Part shown: positions 16,093 to 26,724 of the stretch, one piece after another
Layout of the letters: each line of letters opens with the position of its first letter
How positions within the stretch are numbered: the first letter of the stretch is position 1
From: Pseudaestuariivita rosea
GTDB lineage: Bacteria > Pseudomonadota > Alphaproteobacteria > Rhodobacterales > Rhodobacteraceae
DNA: 64,000 nt
NCBI RefSeq assembly: GCF_017592335.1
Contig: NZ_JACNMP010000005.1
Coordinates: 62,001-126,000, forward strand
Direction of reading: 5' to 3'
Program-made: the position numbers and the translations under genes
The notes under the pieces: generated by a model
Databases searched by the model: none
The model's input: the letters and a program-made list of their open reading frames with translations, nothing else
What the model was told of the DNA's origin: nothing

Positions 16093-16764
16093 ATGGAAAC
16101 TGTAGATTATTCGATATGGGCGCTTATTGAAAAAGCGACCCCTGTAGTAAAACTTGTGATGCTCACGCTGGTTTTGGCTTCATTCTGGGCATGGGCAATC
16201 ATCATCCAGAAAACAATCGCTTATCGAAAGGCACGGACAGAAGCGGAACGTTTTGATCGTGCCTTCTGGTCGGGTGAGCCTTTGGATGGGCTGTTTGACC
16301 GGATCGGCATGTCGCCCACCGGGCCCGCGGAAAAGATATTTGCCGCCGGAATGCTGGAATGGCGAAGGTCCCATCGCAATGGCGGTGGCATGATCGCCGG
16401 CGCACAAAGCCGGATAGAACGCACCATGGATGTGGCCATCGCGAAAGAGGCCGACATCCTGCAAAAGGGGTTGATCGTTTTGGCGACTGTCGGGTCCTCG
16501 ACGCCGTTCATAGGGCTTTTCGGCACGGTTTGGGGTATCATGAATACTTTCATAGCCATCAACGAACAACAGAATACCAACCTTGCTGTCGTGGCGCCTG
16601 GTATCGCCGAGGCGCTGCTGGCCACGGGGCTTGGTCTGTTGGCGGCGATCCCTGCGGTGATCTTTTATAACAAGCTAAGTGCAGACAGTGATCGGATATT
16701 AGGCAATTACGAAGCTTTCGCTGATGAATTTTCGACCATTCTAAGTCGCCAGCTGGACGACTAG
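16093..16764 (+). CDS. tolQ: Tol-Pal system proton channel subunit TolQ
   Basis: Inner membrane protein of the MotA/TolQ/ExbB family that, with TolR, uses the proton motive force to energise TolA during division and outer membrane constriction. The 223-residue product has TM1 at about residues 16-38 (VVKLVMLTLVLASFWAWAII), a cytoplasmic domain with IERTMDVAIAKEADIL, TM2 (KGLIVLATVGSSTPFIGLFG) followed by TVWGIMNTF, and TM3 (PGIAEALLATGLGLLAAIPA). All family signatures are present. Confidence 0.95.
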   Translation: METVDYSIWALIEKATPVVKLVMLTLVLASFWAWAIIIQKTIAYRKARTEAERFDRAFWSGEPLDGLFDRIGMSPTGPAEKIFAAGMLEWRRSHRNGGGMIAGAQSRIERTMDVAIAKEADILQKGLIVLATVGSSTPFIGLFGTVWGIMNTFIAINEQQNTNLAVVAPGIAEALLATGLGLLAAIPAVIFYNKLSADSDRILGNYEAFADEFSTILSRQLDD

Positions 16765-16767
16765 ACC

Positions 16768-17232
16768 ATGGGTGCTGGTATTGTTCAAAAAGGCGACAAC
16801 GGGGGCCGACGCCGCCGTCGCCGCCGCGCGCAGCCGATGGCTGAGATCAACGTGACGCCCTTTGTGGATGTCATACTGGTGTTGCTGATCATTTTCATGG
16901 TCGCGGCACCGATGCTGACGGTCGGTGTGCCTGTTGATTTGCCCGACACGGCTGCGAATGCGCTAAGTACGGATCAGGAAGAACCGTTGACGGTCACGCT
17001 GACCGCCGAAGGTGTCATCATGATCCAGGCGACCGAGACACCCGATGGCGAACTGATCAGCAAGCTACGCGCAGTTGCTGAAGAGCGCGCAAGCGACAAA
17101 ATATTCCTCCGGGCCGACGGAACCATTCCCTATGAACGTGTCATGCAGGTGATGGGGGCGCTTAATGCGGGTGGGTTTTCGAACATCGGTTTGGTGACAG
17201 ATATTGGCGGTCCGACAATGGACACGCAGTAA
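16768..17232 (+). CDS. tolR: Tol-Pal system subunit TolR
   Basis: A 154-residue ExbD/TolR-family protein. After a basic, Arg-rich N-terminus (GGRRRRRRRAQPMAEINVTP) comes the single transmembrane helix FVDVILVLLIIFMVAAPMLT carrying the essential Asp that takes part in proton flow. The periplasmic domain ends with MQVMGALNAGGFSNIGLVTD. It lies three bases after tolQ and eleven before tolA. It would form the TolQ-TolR motor. Confidence 0.95.
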   Translation: MGAGIVQKGDNGGRRRRRRRAQPMAEINVTPFVDVILVLLIIFMVAAPMLTVGVPVDLPDTAANALSTDQEEPLTVTLTAEGVIMIQATETPDGELISKLRAVAEERASDKIFLRADGTIPYERVMQVMGALNAGGFSNIGLVTDIGGPTMDTQ

Positions 17233-17242
17233 AGAGGCTGAG

Positions 17243-18304
17243 TTGAACATCGGTTTCTATATCTCGGGCATTGGTCACGCGCTTGTCATTGGATGGGCGT
17301 TTTTTGGCGGTATTTTCCGGTCCGAGCCGTTTCCATTTGAAGATGTGCAGGTCTCGGTCATCTCGGGCGAGGAATTCGCCGCCCTGACGGCACAGCCCAT
17401 TGCTCCGAATGTCGTGACCGATACCCTTGTGCCGGTCGCACCCGAGATTGGCGAAACCCCGAATTTACCACAACTGGATGAGCCCGAACCGACCGAGGCC
17501 GCGGCGCCCCCGCAGCCGCAGCAACCCGATGAACAGCCCGATACGGATGTCAGCGTCCCGATGCCGCCGCCCGAGCCTGAGGTAGCAGATATGCCCGCTG
17601 ACCGGCCCGGGTTGGAACAGACCGATGTGGTCAGTGATCAAAACGCCGAACCCGCTGAACCCGAGGTAGACGTCGCCGATCAGGCACAAGAGGCGGTGAC
17701 GCCGGATGATGCGGGCGATGTTGTGGCCGAAGAACAGCAGGAAACAACCGTCGAACAGGGCGGCCCCCAGATCGTGACCGAGGCCGAGGCAGGTGGCGCA
17801 CCGGACCGGTCCCTGCGCCCACAGATCCGACCTGCGCGGCCTGACCCACCCGCCGTCGCACAGGAAGACACGCCAAGCGATACCCCGGACGAGGAAACGG
17901 AGACAGCTTCGAACGATACCAGCATCGACGACGCAGTGAATGCAGTCTTGGGTGAGGCCGTGTCTGACACATCTTCCGGCCCACCCATGACCCCCGGCGA
18001 AACCGAAGGTCTGCGGTTGGCGGTGCAGGAATGTTGGAACATCGGTGCGCTTGGAACAGATTCGCTTCAGGTCGTCGTCGTTGTCGGCTTTTCGATGGAG
18101 CAAACCGGTTCACCTGTTGGAGACTCAGTTAGGCTGATCTCTGCCTCGGGCGGTAACGATGCGGCGGTCAGTCGCGCGTACGAGGCAGCCCGCCGTGCCA
18201 TTTTGCGTTGCGGCGCGCGGGGCTATAACCTGCCACCAGAAAAATACGATCACTGGAAAGAGATCGAGATAACCTTCGACCCAACAAGAATGGGGATCAG
18301 ATAA
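17243..18304 (+). CDS. tolA: TolA-like cell envelope integrity protein
   Basis: The 353-residue protein has an N-terminal transmembrane anchor ([20 protein letters not shown]), a long Pro/Glu/Ala/Asp-rich spacer (about residues 75-240) and a compact C-terminal domain ([14 protein letters not shown] to [11 protein letters not shown]) of TolA type, which contacts TolB/Pal. The start is TTG 17243, preceded by AAAGAGG; the frame is open upstream to 17204 inside tolR but the signal anchor begins right after this TTG. The spacer is acidic and proline-rich, unlike the Lys/Ala-rich helical spacer of E. coli TolA. It overlaps tolB by one base. Confidence 0.88.
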   Translation: MNIGFYISGIGHALVIGWAFFGGIFRSEPFPFEDVQVSVISGEEFAALTAQPIAPNVVTDTLVPVAPEIGETPNLPQLDEPEPTEAAAPPQPQQPDEQPDTDVSVPMPPPEPEVADMPADRPGLEQTDVVSDQNAEPAEPEVDVADQAQEAVTPDDAGDVVAEEQQETTVEQGGPQIVTEAEAGGAPDRSLRPQIRPARPDPPAVAQEDTPSDTPDEETETASNDTSIDDAVNAVLGEAVSDTSSGPPMTPGETEGLRLAVQECWNIGALGTDSLQVVVVVGFSMEQTGSPVGDSVRLISASGGNDAAVSRAYEAARRAILRCGARGYNLPPEKYDHWKEIEITFDPTRMGIR

Positions 18305-19620
18305 TGCGGTTCATACTGGCTTTCATACTGGCACTTTTCATTTTCATCCCGGCTGTTTCGGCAGCGGAACCGCTTAGGATCGTGATCGATAATCCGAATA
18401 TCGAGCCGATGCCCTTTGCCACCCCGGCGTTTCAGGCTGAAACACCCGCGGCCAATGATTATGCCGCGCGAATATCACGTGTGGTGGCAGATGATCTGGT
18501 TGGGACGGGCCTGTTTCGTGAAATTTCACAAGATGCTTATATCTCGACCGTCAGCAGCTTTGCGTCGCCTATCCAATATGCCGACTGGCGTGCGATCAAC
18601 GCACAGGCCCTGATCACCGGCGCCGTTAGCGTTGATGCAGGCGGACGTCTGGTTGTGAAATTCCGCCTTTACGATGTCTTCTCGGGCGCCGAGATGGGCG
18701 AGGGATTGCAGTTCGTGGGCAGCACAGACGCATGGCGGCGCATGGCGCATAAGGTGGCCGATGCGGTTTATGAACGGATCACCGGCGAAAGCGGCTATTT
18801 CGACAGCCGTGTTGTGTTCGTCAGTGAAACCGGCCCCAAAGACAACCGCGCGAAACGCCTGGCGATCATGGATTATGACGGTGCCAATATTCAGTATCTG
18901 ACCGACAGTTCATCAATCGTTCTGGCGCCGCGCTTTTCGCCCACCGGGGACCGTGTGCTTTATACAGGCTATGAAACCGGTTTTCCGCAGGTCTACCTGC
19001 TGGATGTCGCAAACGTCGGACGCCGCGCGCTGCAACTGCCCGAAGGCACGATGAGCTTTGCGCCGCGCTTCGCACCCGATGGGCAAACGGTTGTCTTTTC
19101 GCTGACCACAGGCGGCAATACAGATATCTATCGGCTGAACCTGAACAGTGGTGCCCTGGCGCGGCTGACAAACAGCCCCGCGATCGAAACCGCGCCCAGC
19201 TTCAGCCCCGATGGGTCACAGATTGTCTTTGAAAGCGACCGCAGCGGCACGCAGCAGCTGTATATCATGTCCGCAAATGGGGGTGAGCCACGCCGGATCA
19301 GCTTTGGCACCGGGCGCTATGGCACACCCGTCTGGTCGCCCCGCGGCGATCTGATTGCCTTTACCAAACAGGCCGGTGGGCGGTTCCACATCGGGGTCAT
19401 GAATGTCGATGGCAACCGCGAACGGCTTCTGACTGCCAGCTTTCTGGACGAAGGCCCGACATGGTCGCCCAATGGGCGTGTGATCAAATTTACCCGCGAA
19501 ACCCAGGGGGCAGGTGGCGCGCCATCGCTTTATTCGGTCGATATCTCGGGCCGTAATCTGCGCCGGATACGGACAGATAATGCAGCATCTGACCCCTCTT
19601 GGGGGCCACTGCAGCCTTAG
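18304..19620 (+). CDS. tolB: Periplasmic Tol-Pal translocation protein TolB
   Basis: A 438-residue periplasmic protein with a signal peptide (residues 1-20, [17 protein letters not shown]), an N-terminal alpha/beta domain (residues 21-165) and a six-bladed beta-propeller with the repeats [59 protein letters not shown] and [15 protein letters not shown]. TolB cycles between TolA and Pal. It begins in the stop of tolA (TAATG). A 70-bp gap with its own ribosome-binding site precedes pal. Confidence 0.96.
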   Translation: MRFILAFILALFIFIPAVSAAEPLRIVIDNPNIEPMPFATPAFQAETPAANDYAARISRVVADDLVGTGLFREISQDAYISTVSSFASPIQYADWRAINAQALITGAVSVDAGGRLVVKFRLYDVFSGAEMGEGLQFVGSTDAWRRMAHKVADAVYERITGESGYFDSRVVFVSETGPKDNRAKRLAIMDYDGANIQYLTDSSSIVLAPRFSPTGDRVLYTGYETGFPQVYLLDVANVGRRALQLPEGTMSFAPRFAPDGQTVVFSLTTGGNTDIYRLNLNSGALARLTNSPAIETAPSFSPDGSQIVFESDRSGTQQLYIMSANGGEPRRISFGTGRYGTPVWSPRGDLIAFTKQAGGRFHIGVMNVDGNRERLLTASFLDEGPTWSPNGRVIKFTRETQGAGGAPSLYSVDISGRNLRRIRTDNAASDPSWGPLQP

Positions 19621-19690
19621 GATTTTCAAGCACTGGCTTCGGTGCTAGACTGGCGGTAACAACAAAAGAACCCTTGGAAGGACAGAGCAG

Positions 19691-20209
19691 ATGAACACCT
19701 TTAAAAAAGCAGCGCTGGTGATGGCGTTACTGGGGGCCGCGGCCTGTACAAACCCCGACAGGTTTGGCGAAAATGGCGGTGCCAATGGCCCCGGCGGTGC
19801 AAACGGCGGTATCGATACATCGCGACTTGATCCCGCAACGCCTGAATATTTCAACGAAGCGGTTGGCAACACGGTTAACTTCGCGGTTGATCAATCGACC
19901 CTTAGCCCAACAGCTCAGGCCGTTCTGGATAGCCAGGCACAATGGCTGATGGCCAACCCGACGTACGTTGCCATTATCGAAGGGCACGCCGACGAACAGG
20001 GCACGCGCGAATACAACCTTGCCCTTGGTGCCCGTCGGTCGGCCGCTGTGCGTGATTATCTGGTGTCACAAGGTGTGGCCGGATCACGCCTGCGGACATT
20101 GACATACGGCAAGGAACGCCCCTTGGCGGCCTGCTCGACTGAGGCGTGCTATGCCCAAAACCGTCGTGCCGTTACGATCATTTCCGCCGGATCAGCAGGG
20201 GTAAGCTAA
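19691..20209 (+). CDS. pal: Peptidoglycan-associated lipoprotein Pal
   Basis: A 172-residue outer membrane lipoprotein. The signal peptide ends in a lipobox LLGAAAC with Cys19 as the lipidated residue, followed by a Gly/Asn-rich linker and an OmpA-like peptidoglycan-binding domain: TVNFAVDQSTLSPTAQAVLD, IEGHADEQGTREYNLALGARRS and the closing YGKERPLAACSTEACYAQNRRAV. It anchors the outer membrane to peptidoglycan and is the target of TolB. Preceded by GGAAGGACAGAGCAG. Confidence 0.96.
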   Translation: MNTFKKAALVMALLGAAACTNPDRFGENGGANGPGGANGGIDTSRLDPATPEYFNEAVGNTVNFAVDQSTLSPTAQAVLDSQAQWLMANPTYVAIIEGHADEQGTREYNLALGARRSAAVRDYLVSQGVAGSRLRTLTYGKERPLAACSTEACYAQNRRAVTIISAGSAGVS

Positions 20210-20213
20210 GGCC

Positions 20214-21032
20214 ATGAAACGCTTTCGTGCCATTCTGCTTGCGACAGCACTTACGGTTCCGTCGATTGGGTCGGCGGAAACTCTTGCGGATGTTCGCAAT
20301 GAACTGGGTGCGCTTTACCAACAGATTGAGATGTTGCGATCCGAGCTTTCGGCGACAGGATCATCATCGTCTGTTGGACAGGATGGCACGATGCTGGATC
20401 GGATCAACTCGATCGAAAGCGAATTGACCCGCCTGACCGCGAAGACCGAACAACTGGAATTCCGGATCAATCAGGTTGTTCAGGATGGCACCAATCGCGT
20501 CGGTGATCTTGAATTCCGGATTTGTGAGCTGGACGCAAACTGCGACATCGCCACATTGGCCGAAACTCCGCCCTTGGGCGGGCAAGTGCCAACGGCGGTG
20601 TCCCCCGCCTTCGGGGGGCCGCAGCAAACAGCGGATACACCGCAAATGGCGGTCGGTGAAATTGCCGATTTCGATCGCGCCAAGGCAGCGCTGGACAGCG
20701 GTGACTATGCGTCAGCTATTCAGCAGTTCGACGCCTTCGGCCAGGCCTATCCAGGTGGGCCGCTATCAGGTCAGGCCAGCCTACTGAAAGGGCAGGCGTT
20801 TGAGGCAACTGGCCAGATGGCATCGGCAGCCCGGGCCTATCTGAACGCTTTTTCAAGCAATCCCAGTGGGCAAGAGGCGCCCGAGGCTTTGACCAAGCTA
20901 GGCGTTGCCTTGGGCGCCCTGGGCCAACAGCAAGAGGCTTGCGTGACACTGGGCGAGGTTGGCATCAGATTTCCGAACCATGAACAAGTTCCGCTTGCGC
21001 AAACGGAAATGCGGAACCTGGGGTGCAGCTGA
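20214..21032 (+). CDS. cpoB: Cell division coordinator CpoB (YbgF-like)
   Basis: The 272-residue periplasmic protein has a signal peptide (residues 1-20, FRAILLATALTVPSIGSA), an N-terminal coiled-coil (LADVRNELGALYQQIEMLRSEL to LEFRINQVVQ) that trimerises in E. coli CpoB, a linker, and C-terminal TPR repeats (FDRAKAALDSGDYASAIQQFDAF and following). CpoB links Tol energy to peptidoglycan synthesis at the septum. It is the last gene of the tol-pal group and overlaps tilS by ten bases. Confidence 0.92.
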   Translation: MKRFRAILLATALTVPSIGSAETLADVRNELGALYQQIEMLRSELSATGSSSSVGQDGTMLDRINSIESELTRLTAKTEQLEFRINQVVQDGTNRVGDLEFRICELDANCDIATLAETPPLGGQVPTAVSPAFGGPQQTADTPQMAVGEIADFDRAKAALDSGDYASAIQQFDAFGQAYPGGPLSGQASLLKGQAFEATGQMASAARAYLNAFSSNPSGQEAPEALTKLGVALGALGQQQEACVTLGEVGIRFPNHEQVPLAQTEMRNLGCS

Positions 21033-22279
21033 CCACGCAGGACGCATTTGAGCACAATCTCGACACCCTTTTGGGTGGCATTATCCCGAAATCCATCGCA
21101 ATCGCAGTGTCCGGTGGCGGCGATTCGATGGCTCTTTTACATCTGACACGGAACTGGGCGCGGGCAAAATCTTGCAAAACACATGCCGTGACCATTGATC
21201 ATGGGCTTCGACCAGAAGCCAAAGATGAAGCTGATTTTGTCGCAAAAACCTGCCGTAATTTGTCGGTCCCGCATTCAATTCTGAGCTGGAAACAGCACCC
21301 CGGCACAGGCAATCTGCAGGCGCAGGCGCGTGAGGCGCGATATGACCTGATCGGCGATTGGGCGCGAGCCAATGACATCCCCGTTCTTCTTCTTGGCCAC
21401 ACGTCTGATGATCAGGCTGAAACGGTTCTGATGCGGCTGGCGCGCGGGTCGGGGGTCGATGGTCTGGCTGGTATGCCCCGCAAGCGACAGGATCGCCAAG
21501 TGCAATGGCTACGCCCGCTTTTGAACATCTCACGGCAGGCCTTGCGCGATGATCTGACGACCATTGGCGCTGCTTGGATCGACGATCCGTCGAACGACGA
21601 TCCCAGATTTGATCGGGTCAAGGCCAGACAACTAATGCAGGCGCTTGCACCGATGGGGCTGACCCAAAAGCGGCTGGTGCAAATGGCGCAGCACATGGCC
21701 GATGCACGACATGTGCTTGAGATCGCGACGAAAAAACTGGCGGAAGACAGTGTTCAGATTATTGCAGGAAGTGTGCGTATCGAAACCGCGATATGGCGTG
21801 ATGCCCCCGCCGATTTAAGGCATCGGTTGCTGGCCCATGCGTTGTGCTGGGTCAGCCAACAGACCTATCGACCCCGCTTTTCCGCGTTGACAAAGCTGGC
21901 AAGGGGCCTGATCCAGGGCGACAACGGGTCACTGCATGGCGCGCTTGTTTTTCAAAAAGCGGACCACATTTGGATCACGCGTGAACTGAAAGCAGTTGCG
22001 AAGACCAGTTTCATATCAGATCAAACCTGGGATGGGCGCTGGCGTATGATCGGACCGGTTAAGCCAGACCAACGGATTCGCGCACTGGGCGATGAGGGCC
22101 TTGCCCGCTGCGAAAACTGGCGCGATACGGGCCTGCCCCGACAGGTTTTGCTATCATCCCCCGCGATTTGGCATGAAACTGAACTGATTGCCGCACCTTT
22201 CGCTGGACACTCCAACGGATGGACTGCAGAATTGATGGCAAATCACGATGATTTCTTCACATCTATTATAACGCATTGA
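21023..22279 (+). CDS. tilS: tRNA(Ile)-lysidine synthetase TilS
   Basis: Converts cytidine 34 of the AUA-reading tRNA-Ile to lysidine using ATP and lysine, an essential decoding step. The 418-residue protein begins with GTG at 21023, inside the end of cpoB. It has the PP-loop SGGGDSMALLH (residues 30-40), TIDHGLRPEAKDEADFV, LGHTSDDQAETVLMRLARGSGVDGLAGM and IDDPSNDDPRFDRVKAR, all classic TilS blocks. The C-terminal domain is divergent, as in other alphaproteobacteria. Confidence 0.94.
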   Translation: MQLTTQDAFEHNLDTLLGGIIPKSIAIAVSGGGDSMALLHLTRNWARAKSCKTHAVTIDHGLRPEAKDEADFVAKTCRNLSVPHSILSWKQHPGTGNLQAQAREARYDLIGDWARANDIPVLLLGHTSDDQAETVLMRLARGSGVDGLAGMPRKRQDRQVQWLRPLLNISRQALRDDLTTIGAAWIDDPSNDDPRFDRVKARQLMQALAPMGLTQKRLVQMAQHMADARHVLEIATKKLAEDSVQIIAGSVRIETAIWRDAPADLRHRLLAHALCWVSQQTYRPRFSALTKLARGLIQGDNGSLHGALVFQKADHIWITRELKAVAKTSFISDQTWDGRWRMIGPVKPDQRIRALGDEGLARCENWRDTGLPRQVLLSSPAIWHETELIAAPFAGHSNGWTAELMANHDDFFTSIITH

Positions 22280-22359
22280 AGAAAGTTTCATGATCTCTAT
22301 TTTAACAGGTAAGATCCGGGTTATGTAATCTGGTCACCGGTATTCGAAGGAGAGTTTCC

Positions 22360-24282
<1,923 letters not shown>

Positions 24283-24289
24283 CAACCCC

Positions 24290-24323
24290 AAAAGCCCCAA
24301 GGATAGAACCCTTGGGGCTTTTT
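24290..24323 (+). terminator. Rho-independent terminator of ftsH
   Basis: AAAAGCCCCAAGG pairs with CCTTGGGGCTTTT around a short loop, followed by T residues, eight bases after the ftsH stop. The A-tract on the left allows some activity in the other direction. Confidence 0.93.
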
Positions 24324-24362
24324 CGTTACGGTCCTGTTCAACACTATTGAATAGGGATCGAT

Positions 24363-24941
24363 ATGCCTGCTTTGAAACCGACTGATCACTATGGCGAAAT
24401 TGTCTGGCTGGGGTATGTGTCGGATCGTGACAAATCGCTTAGATCGGATGTGCAAACCACCTATCACCTGGGTTTCGGCGGTATGTCCGGCGAAAGCCAT
24501 GCGGGTCTGACGCGTTTATCGTGCAGCCGTGTCACGTCTCAGTATCCACGTGGAACCGAAATCAGGAACGTGCGGCAGCTGTCGATTGTATCAGCGGAGG
24601 AACTAGCGCAGATCGCTGACGATATGCAGTTGCCAAACCTCGAGCCCGCATGGCTTGGCGCATCGATGGTGATCAGGGGCATTCCCGATTTTACGCACAT
24701 CCCGCCCTCATCCCGTCTGCAGACGCAGACAGGCACCACCGTGGTCGTCGACATGGAAAACCGGCCCTGCCACCTGCCTGCAAAAGTCATCGACGAAGAC
24801 GCGCCCGGTTTCGGAAAATCGTTCAAAACCGCAGCAAAAGACAGACGCGGCGTAACCGCCTGGGTCGAGCGGGAGGGGGCAATCAGCGTCGGCGACACCG
24901 TCAGGCTGCATGTCCCGGATCAGCGGGTTTGGCAGCCTTAG
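24363..24941 (+). CDS. MOSC domain-containing protein
   Basis: A 192-residue protein with a stand-alone MOSC (Moco sulfurase C-terminal) domain: GGMSGESHAGLTRLSCSRV, GTEIRNVRQLSIVSAEELAQIA, WLGASMVIRGIPDFTHIPP and the C-terminal VEREGAISVGDTVRLHVP. The GESHAG His and the conserved Cys in RLSCSR are the expected functional residues. MOSC proteins carry sulfur or bind molybdenum cofactor, or detoxify N-hydroxylated compounds (YiiM/YcbX type); the substrate here is unknown. ATG 24363 lies 40 bases after the ftsH terminator, so it must have its own promoter. Confidence 0.85.
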   Translation: MPALKPTDHYGEIVWLGYVSDRDKSLRSDVQTTYHLGFGGMSGESHAGLTRLSCSRVTSQYPRGTEIRNVRQLSIVSAEELAQIADDMQLPNLEPAWLGASMVIRGIPDFTHIPPSSRLQTQTGTTVVVDMENRPCHLPAKVIDEDAPGFGKSFKTAAKDRRGVTAWVEREGAISVGDTVRLHVPDQRVWQP

Positions 24942-24975
24942 AGTATCGTTCTAGAAACCCTCAACACTATATCCA

Positions 24976-25070
24976 CTCATCCCGCCCGGTGGGAACCACC
25001 GGGCAGCGCCCGACCCGCCCCCCAGGGCGGGCGCTTTCAGCACCCACCCTCGGGCCGGGCGTTGCCCTCG
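24976..25070. repeat. REP-like palindromic repeat, copy A (complete)
   Basis: The 95-bp unit contains three nested inverted repeats: CCCGGTGG-GAA-CCACCGGG (24985-25003), outer arms GGGCAGCGCCCGACCCG (25001-25017) and CGGGCCGGGCGTTGCCC (25051-25067), and an inner stem CCCGCCC-CCCA-GGGCGGG (25014-25031). Related copies occur at 44527 and 47501. It lies between the convergent MOSC and aminotransferase genes. The rest of the gap (24942-25147) shows no gene. Confidence 0.85.
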
Positions 25071-25147
25071 GCTTTAATTAAATACAGCGCAGATATTTAG
25101 CACGATCATCTAATCGCCAGCCAGAACAAATCGATCCCCGCCGTCGC

Positions 25148-26317
25148 TTATGCTTTTTTGACCGCTTCCACAAATCGCGCGATCTCGTCATGGGTGTTAA
25201 AGTAATGGACTGAAGCTCGCACCAATGCGTTCAGATTACGCGGCTCAAGGTCAAGGCGGGCCGCGGTTACAGGCGAGACAGACACATTAATGCCACTCGT
25301 GCGAAGCATTTCTGCAGTAGCTTTGGGGTCGATGCCGTCTTTCGTAAACGTGACAATGCCGCATTTTTTCTGGCCCAGATCATGCACTGAAATCCCATCG
25401 ACGTCAGAAAGCATATCACGCAGATCCTGAGCCAGCCTGGTCACCCGGCCCTCAATATTTGCAAGACCGATGTTCCGCGCATAGCGGACGGCTTCCATCA
25501 GACCCACGCGGCCTGCAACATAGCTTTCCCAGTTTTCGAACCGCTTGGCACCAGTGGCGAATTCAAAGCCGTTTGCCTGTGTCCAAACGGCCGAATGCAG
25601 GTCCACAAACGGCGGGTCGATCTGATCGATAATGCCTTTCCTGACATAGAGAAAACCCGTACCCCTTGGCCCGCGCAAAAACTTGCGTCCTGTGCCGGAA
25701 AGAATATCGCAGCCGATCTGGGCGACATCCACATCAATTTGCCCGACCGATTGACACGCATCCAGCAAATAAAGAACACCATGTTTTCGAGCGATCTTCC
25801 CCACTGCAGCAGCGGGGTTAACCAAACCACCCTGCGTCGGCACATGCGTAATAGCGATCAGTTTCGTCTGCGGTCCGATCATGTCATCCAATGCGTCGAC
25901 ATCGATCTGGCCGGATAGGTCCGACGGCGCAAGATCAATTTCAAACCCAAGCCGACGGGATTGCTGTAACAGCGCAAGATAGTTGGACGCATATTCGGAC
26001 GCATGGGTGATGACCCTGTCCCCTGGCTTCAAATGCAATCCATAGAACGCCATATCCCACGCACGCGTCGCATTTTCGACAAAGGCGATCTCATCCGGGT
26101 CGGCATTCAGAAGACCAGCAAACTCAGTATAAAACGCCTGAATACCATCCTGTGCCCGTCGTTCGGCCTCATACCCACCGACTTCATTTTCGTCGTGCAG
26201 CACACGTTGAAGCGCATCAAAAACGGGTGTGGGCATCAGCGACGAACCAGCATTGTTGAAATGCAGCACGTTTTCACAGCTTGGGGTGTCCAGACGGACT
26301 TTGTTAACATCGATCAT
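25148..26317 (-). CDS. PLP-dependent class V aminotransferase (cysteine desulfurase/epimerase-like)
   Basis: A 389-residue fold-type I PLP enzyme. Visible landmarks are FNNAGSSLMPTPV near the N-terminus, ENATRAWDMAFYGL, the Asp that pairs with the PLP nitrogen in YLLDACQSVGQIDVD, and the Schiff-base Lys in SGTGRKFLRGPRGTGFLY. The C-terminal domain ends in RASVHYFNTHDEIARFVEA. These blocks fit the class V subgroup that includes isopenicillin-N-epimerase-like and selenocysteine lyase-like proteins; no desulfurase loop cysteine is obvious, so the substrate cannot be named. The frame is open further upstream, but ATG 26317 has AAAGGA at the correct spacing. It forms a single-gene unit downstream of a small membrane peptide gene on the same strand. 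Confidence 0.85.
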   Translation of the reverse strand: MIDVNKVRLDTPSCENVLHFNNAGSSLMPTPVFDALQRVLHDENEVGGYEAERRAQDGIQAFYTEFAGLLNADPDEIAFVENATRAWDMAFYGLHLKPGDRVITHASEYASNYLALLQQSRRLGFEIDLAPSDLSGQIDVDALDDMIGPQTKLIAITHVPTQGGLVNPAAAVGKIARKHGVLYLLDACQSVGQIDVDVAQIGCDILSGTGRKFLRGPRGTGFLYVRKGIIDQIDPPFVDLHSAVWTQANGFEFATGAKRFENWESYVAGRVGLMEAVRYARNIGLANIEGRVTRLAQDLRDMLSDVDGISVHDLGQKKCGIVTFTKDGIDPKATAEMLRTSGINVSVSPVTAARLDLEPRNLNALVRASVHYFNTHDEIARFVEAVKKA

Positions 26318-26459
26318 AGTTTGCATCCTTTGATCGACGCCTAGCCCGGCATGTGGGTCAATACAATTGGTCGGTAAATGAACGCCCGATTCCGGGCGCC
26401 CATGATTATGCAAAATGTCTATGGGTACGCAGCAAGAGACATCAAAAACAGACGTATTT
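26318..26459. other. Spacer upstream of the aminotransferase gene
   Basis: 142 bases with no gene. It should contain the aminotransferase promoter reading left; no clear boxes were identified. Confidence 0.35.
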
Positions 26460-26534
26460 TCAAGCCAGTAAAACGACGGCTAACCCCAAACCAATGGCGA
26501 ACCCGGTATGGATGCTGATTGTGATGGCAGTCAT
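26460..26534 (-). CDS. Predicted 24-residue single-span membrane peptide
   Basis: Read on the - strand, ATG at 26534 opens a 24-codon frame ending in TGA (26460-26462): MTAITISIHTGFAIGLGLAV followed by VLLA. Almost the whole chain is one hydrophobic helix with a small Gly-rich stripe (GFAIGLGLAV) and a single His. A strong ribosome-binding site, AGGAG, stands six bases before the ATG. Tiny membrane peptides of this kind often act as regulatory or assembly subunits of larger membrane complexes. No partner is evident: neighbours are a cytosolic aminotransferase and fhs. It is too short for standard gene finders. Confidence 0.6.
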   Translation of the reverse strand: MTAITISIHTGFAIGLGLAVVLLA

Positions 26535-26724
26535 CTCAGTCTCCTATCATCTGACTCACCTACGCGTCAGCGGTCCGATTTGTTCCAAAGATTTCCCATA
26601 GGCGACGAGAAAAACAATCTCCGCCGATTCTGGTGGTGGAAATGTCGGAAACGCATTGGTCAGGGGGGTGTGTCATCGTGCTAGGCCGGATATAGACACG
26701 CCACCTTTCCAGACGGGACACCAC

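Noticed and set aside
26535-26724. Folate (THF) riboswitch upstream of fhs
   Set aside because: No arrangement of conserved stems and junction sequences that I could recognise.
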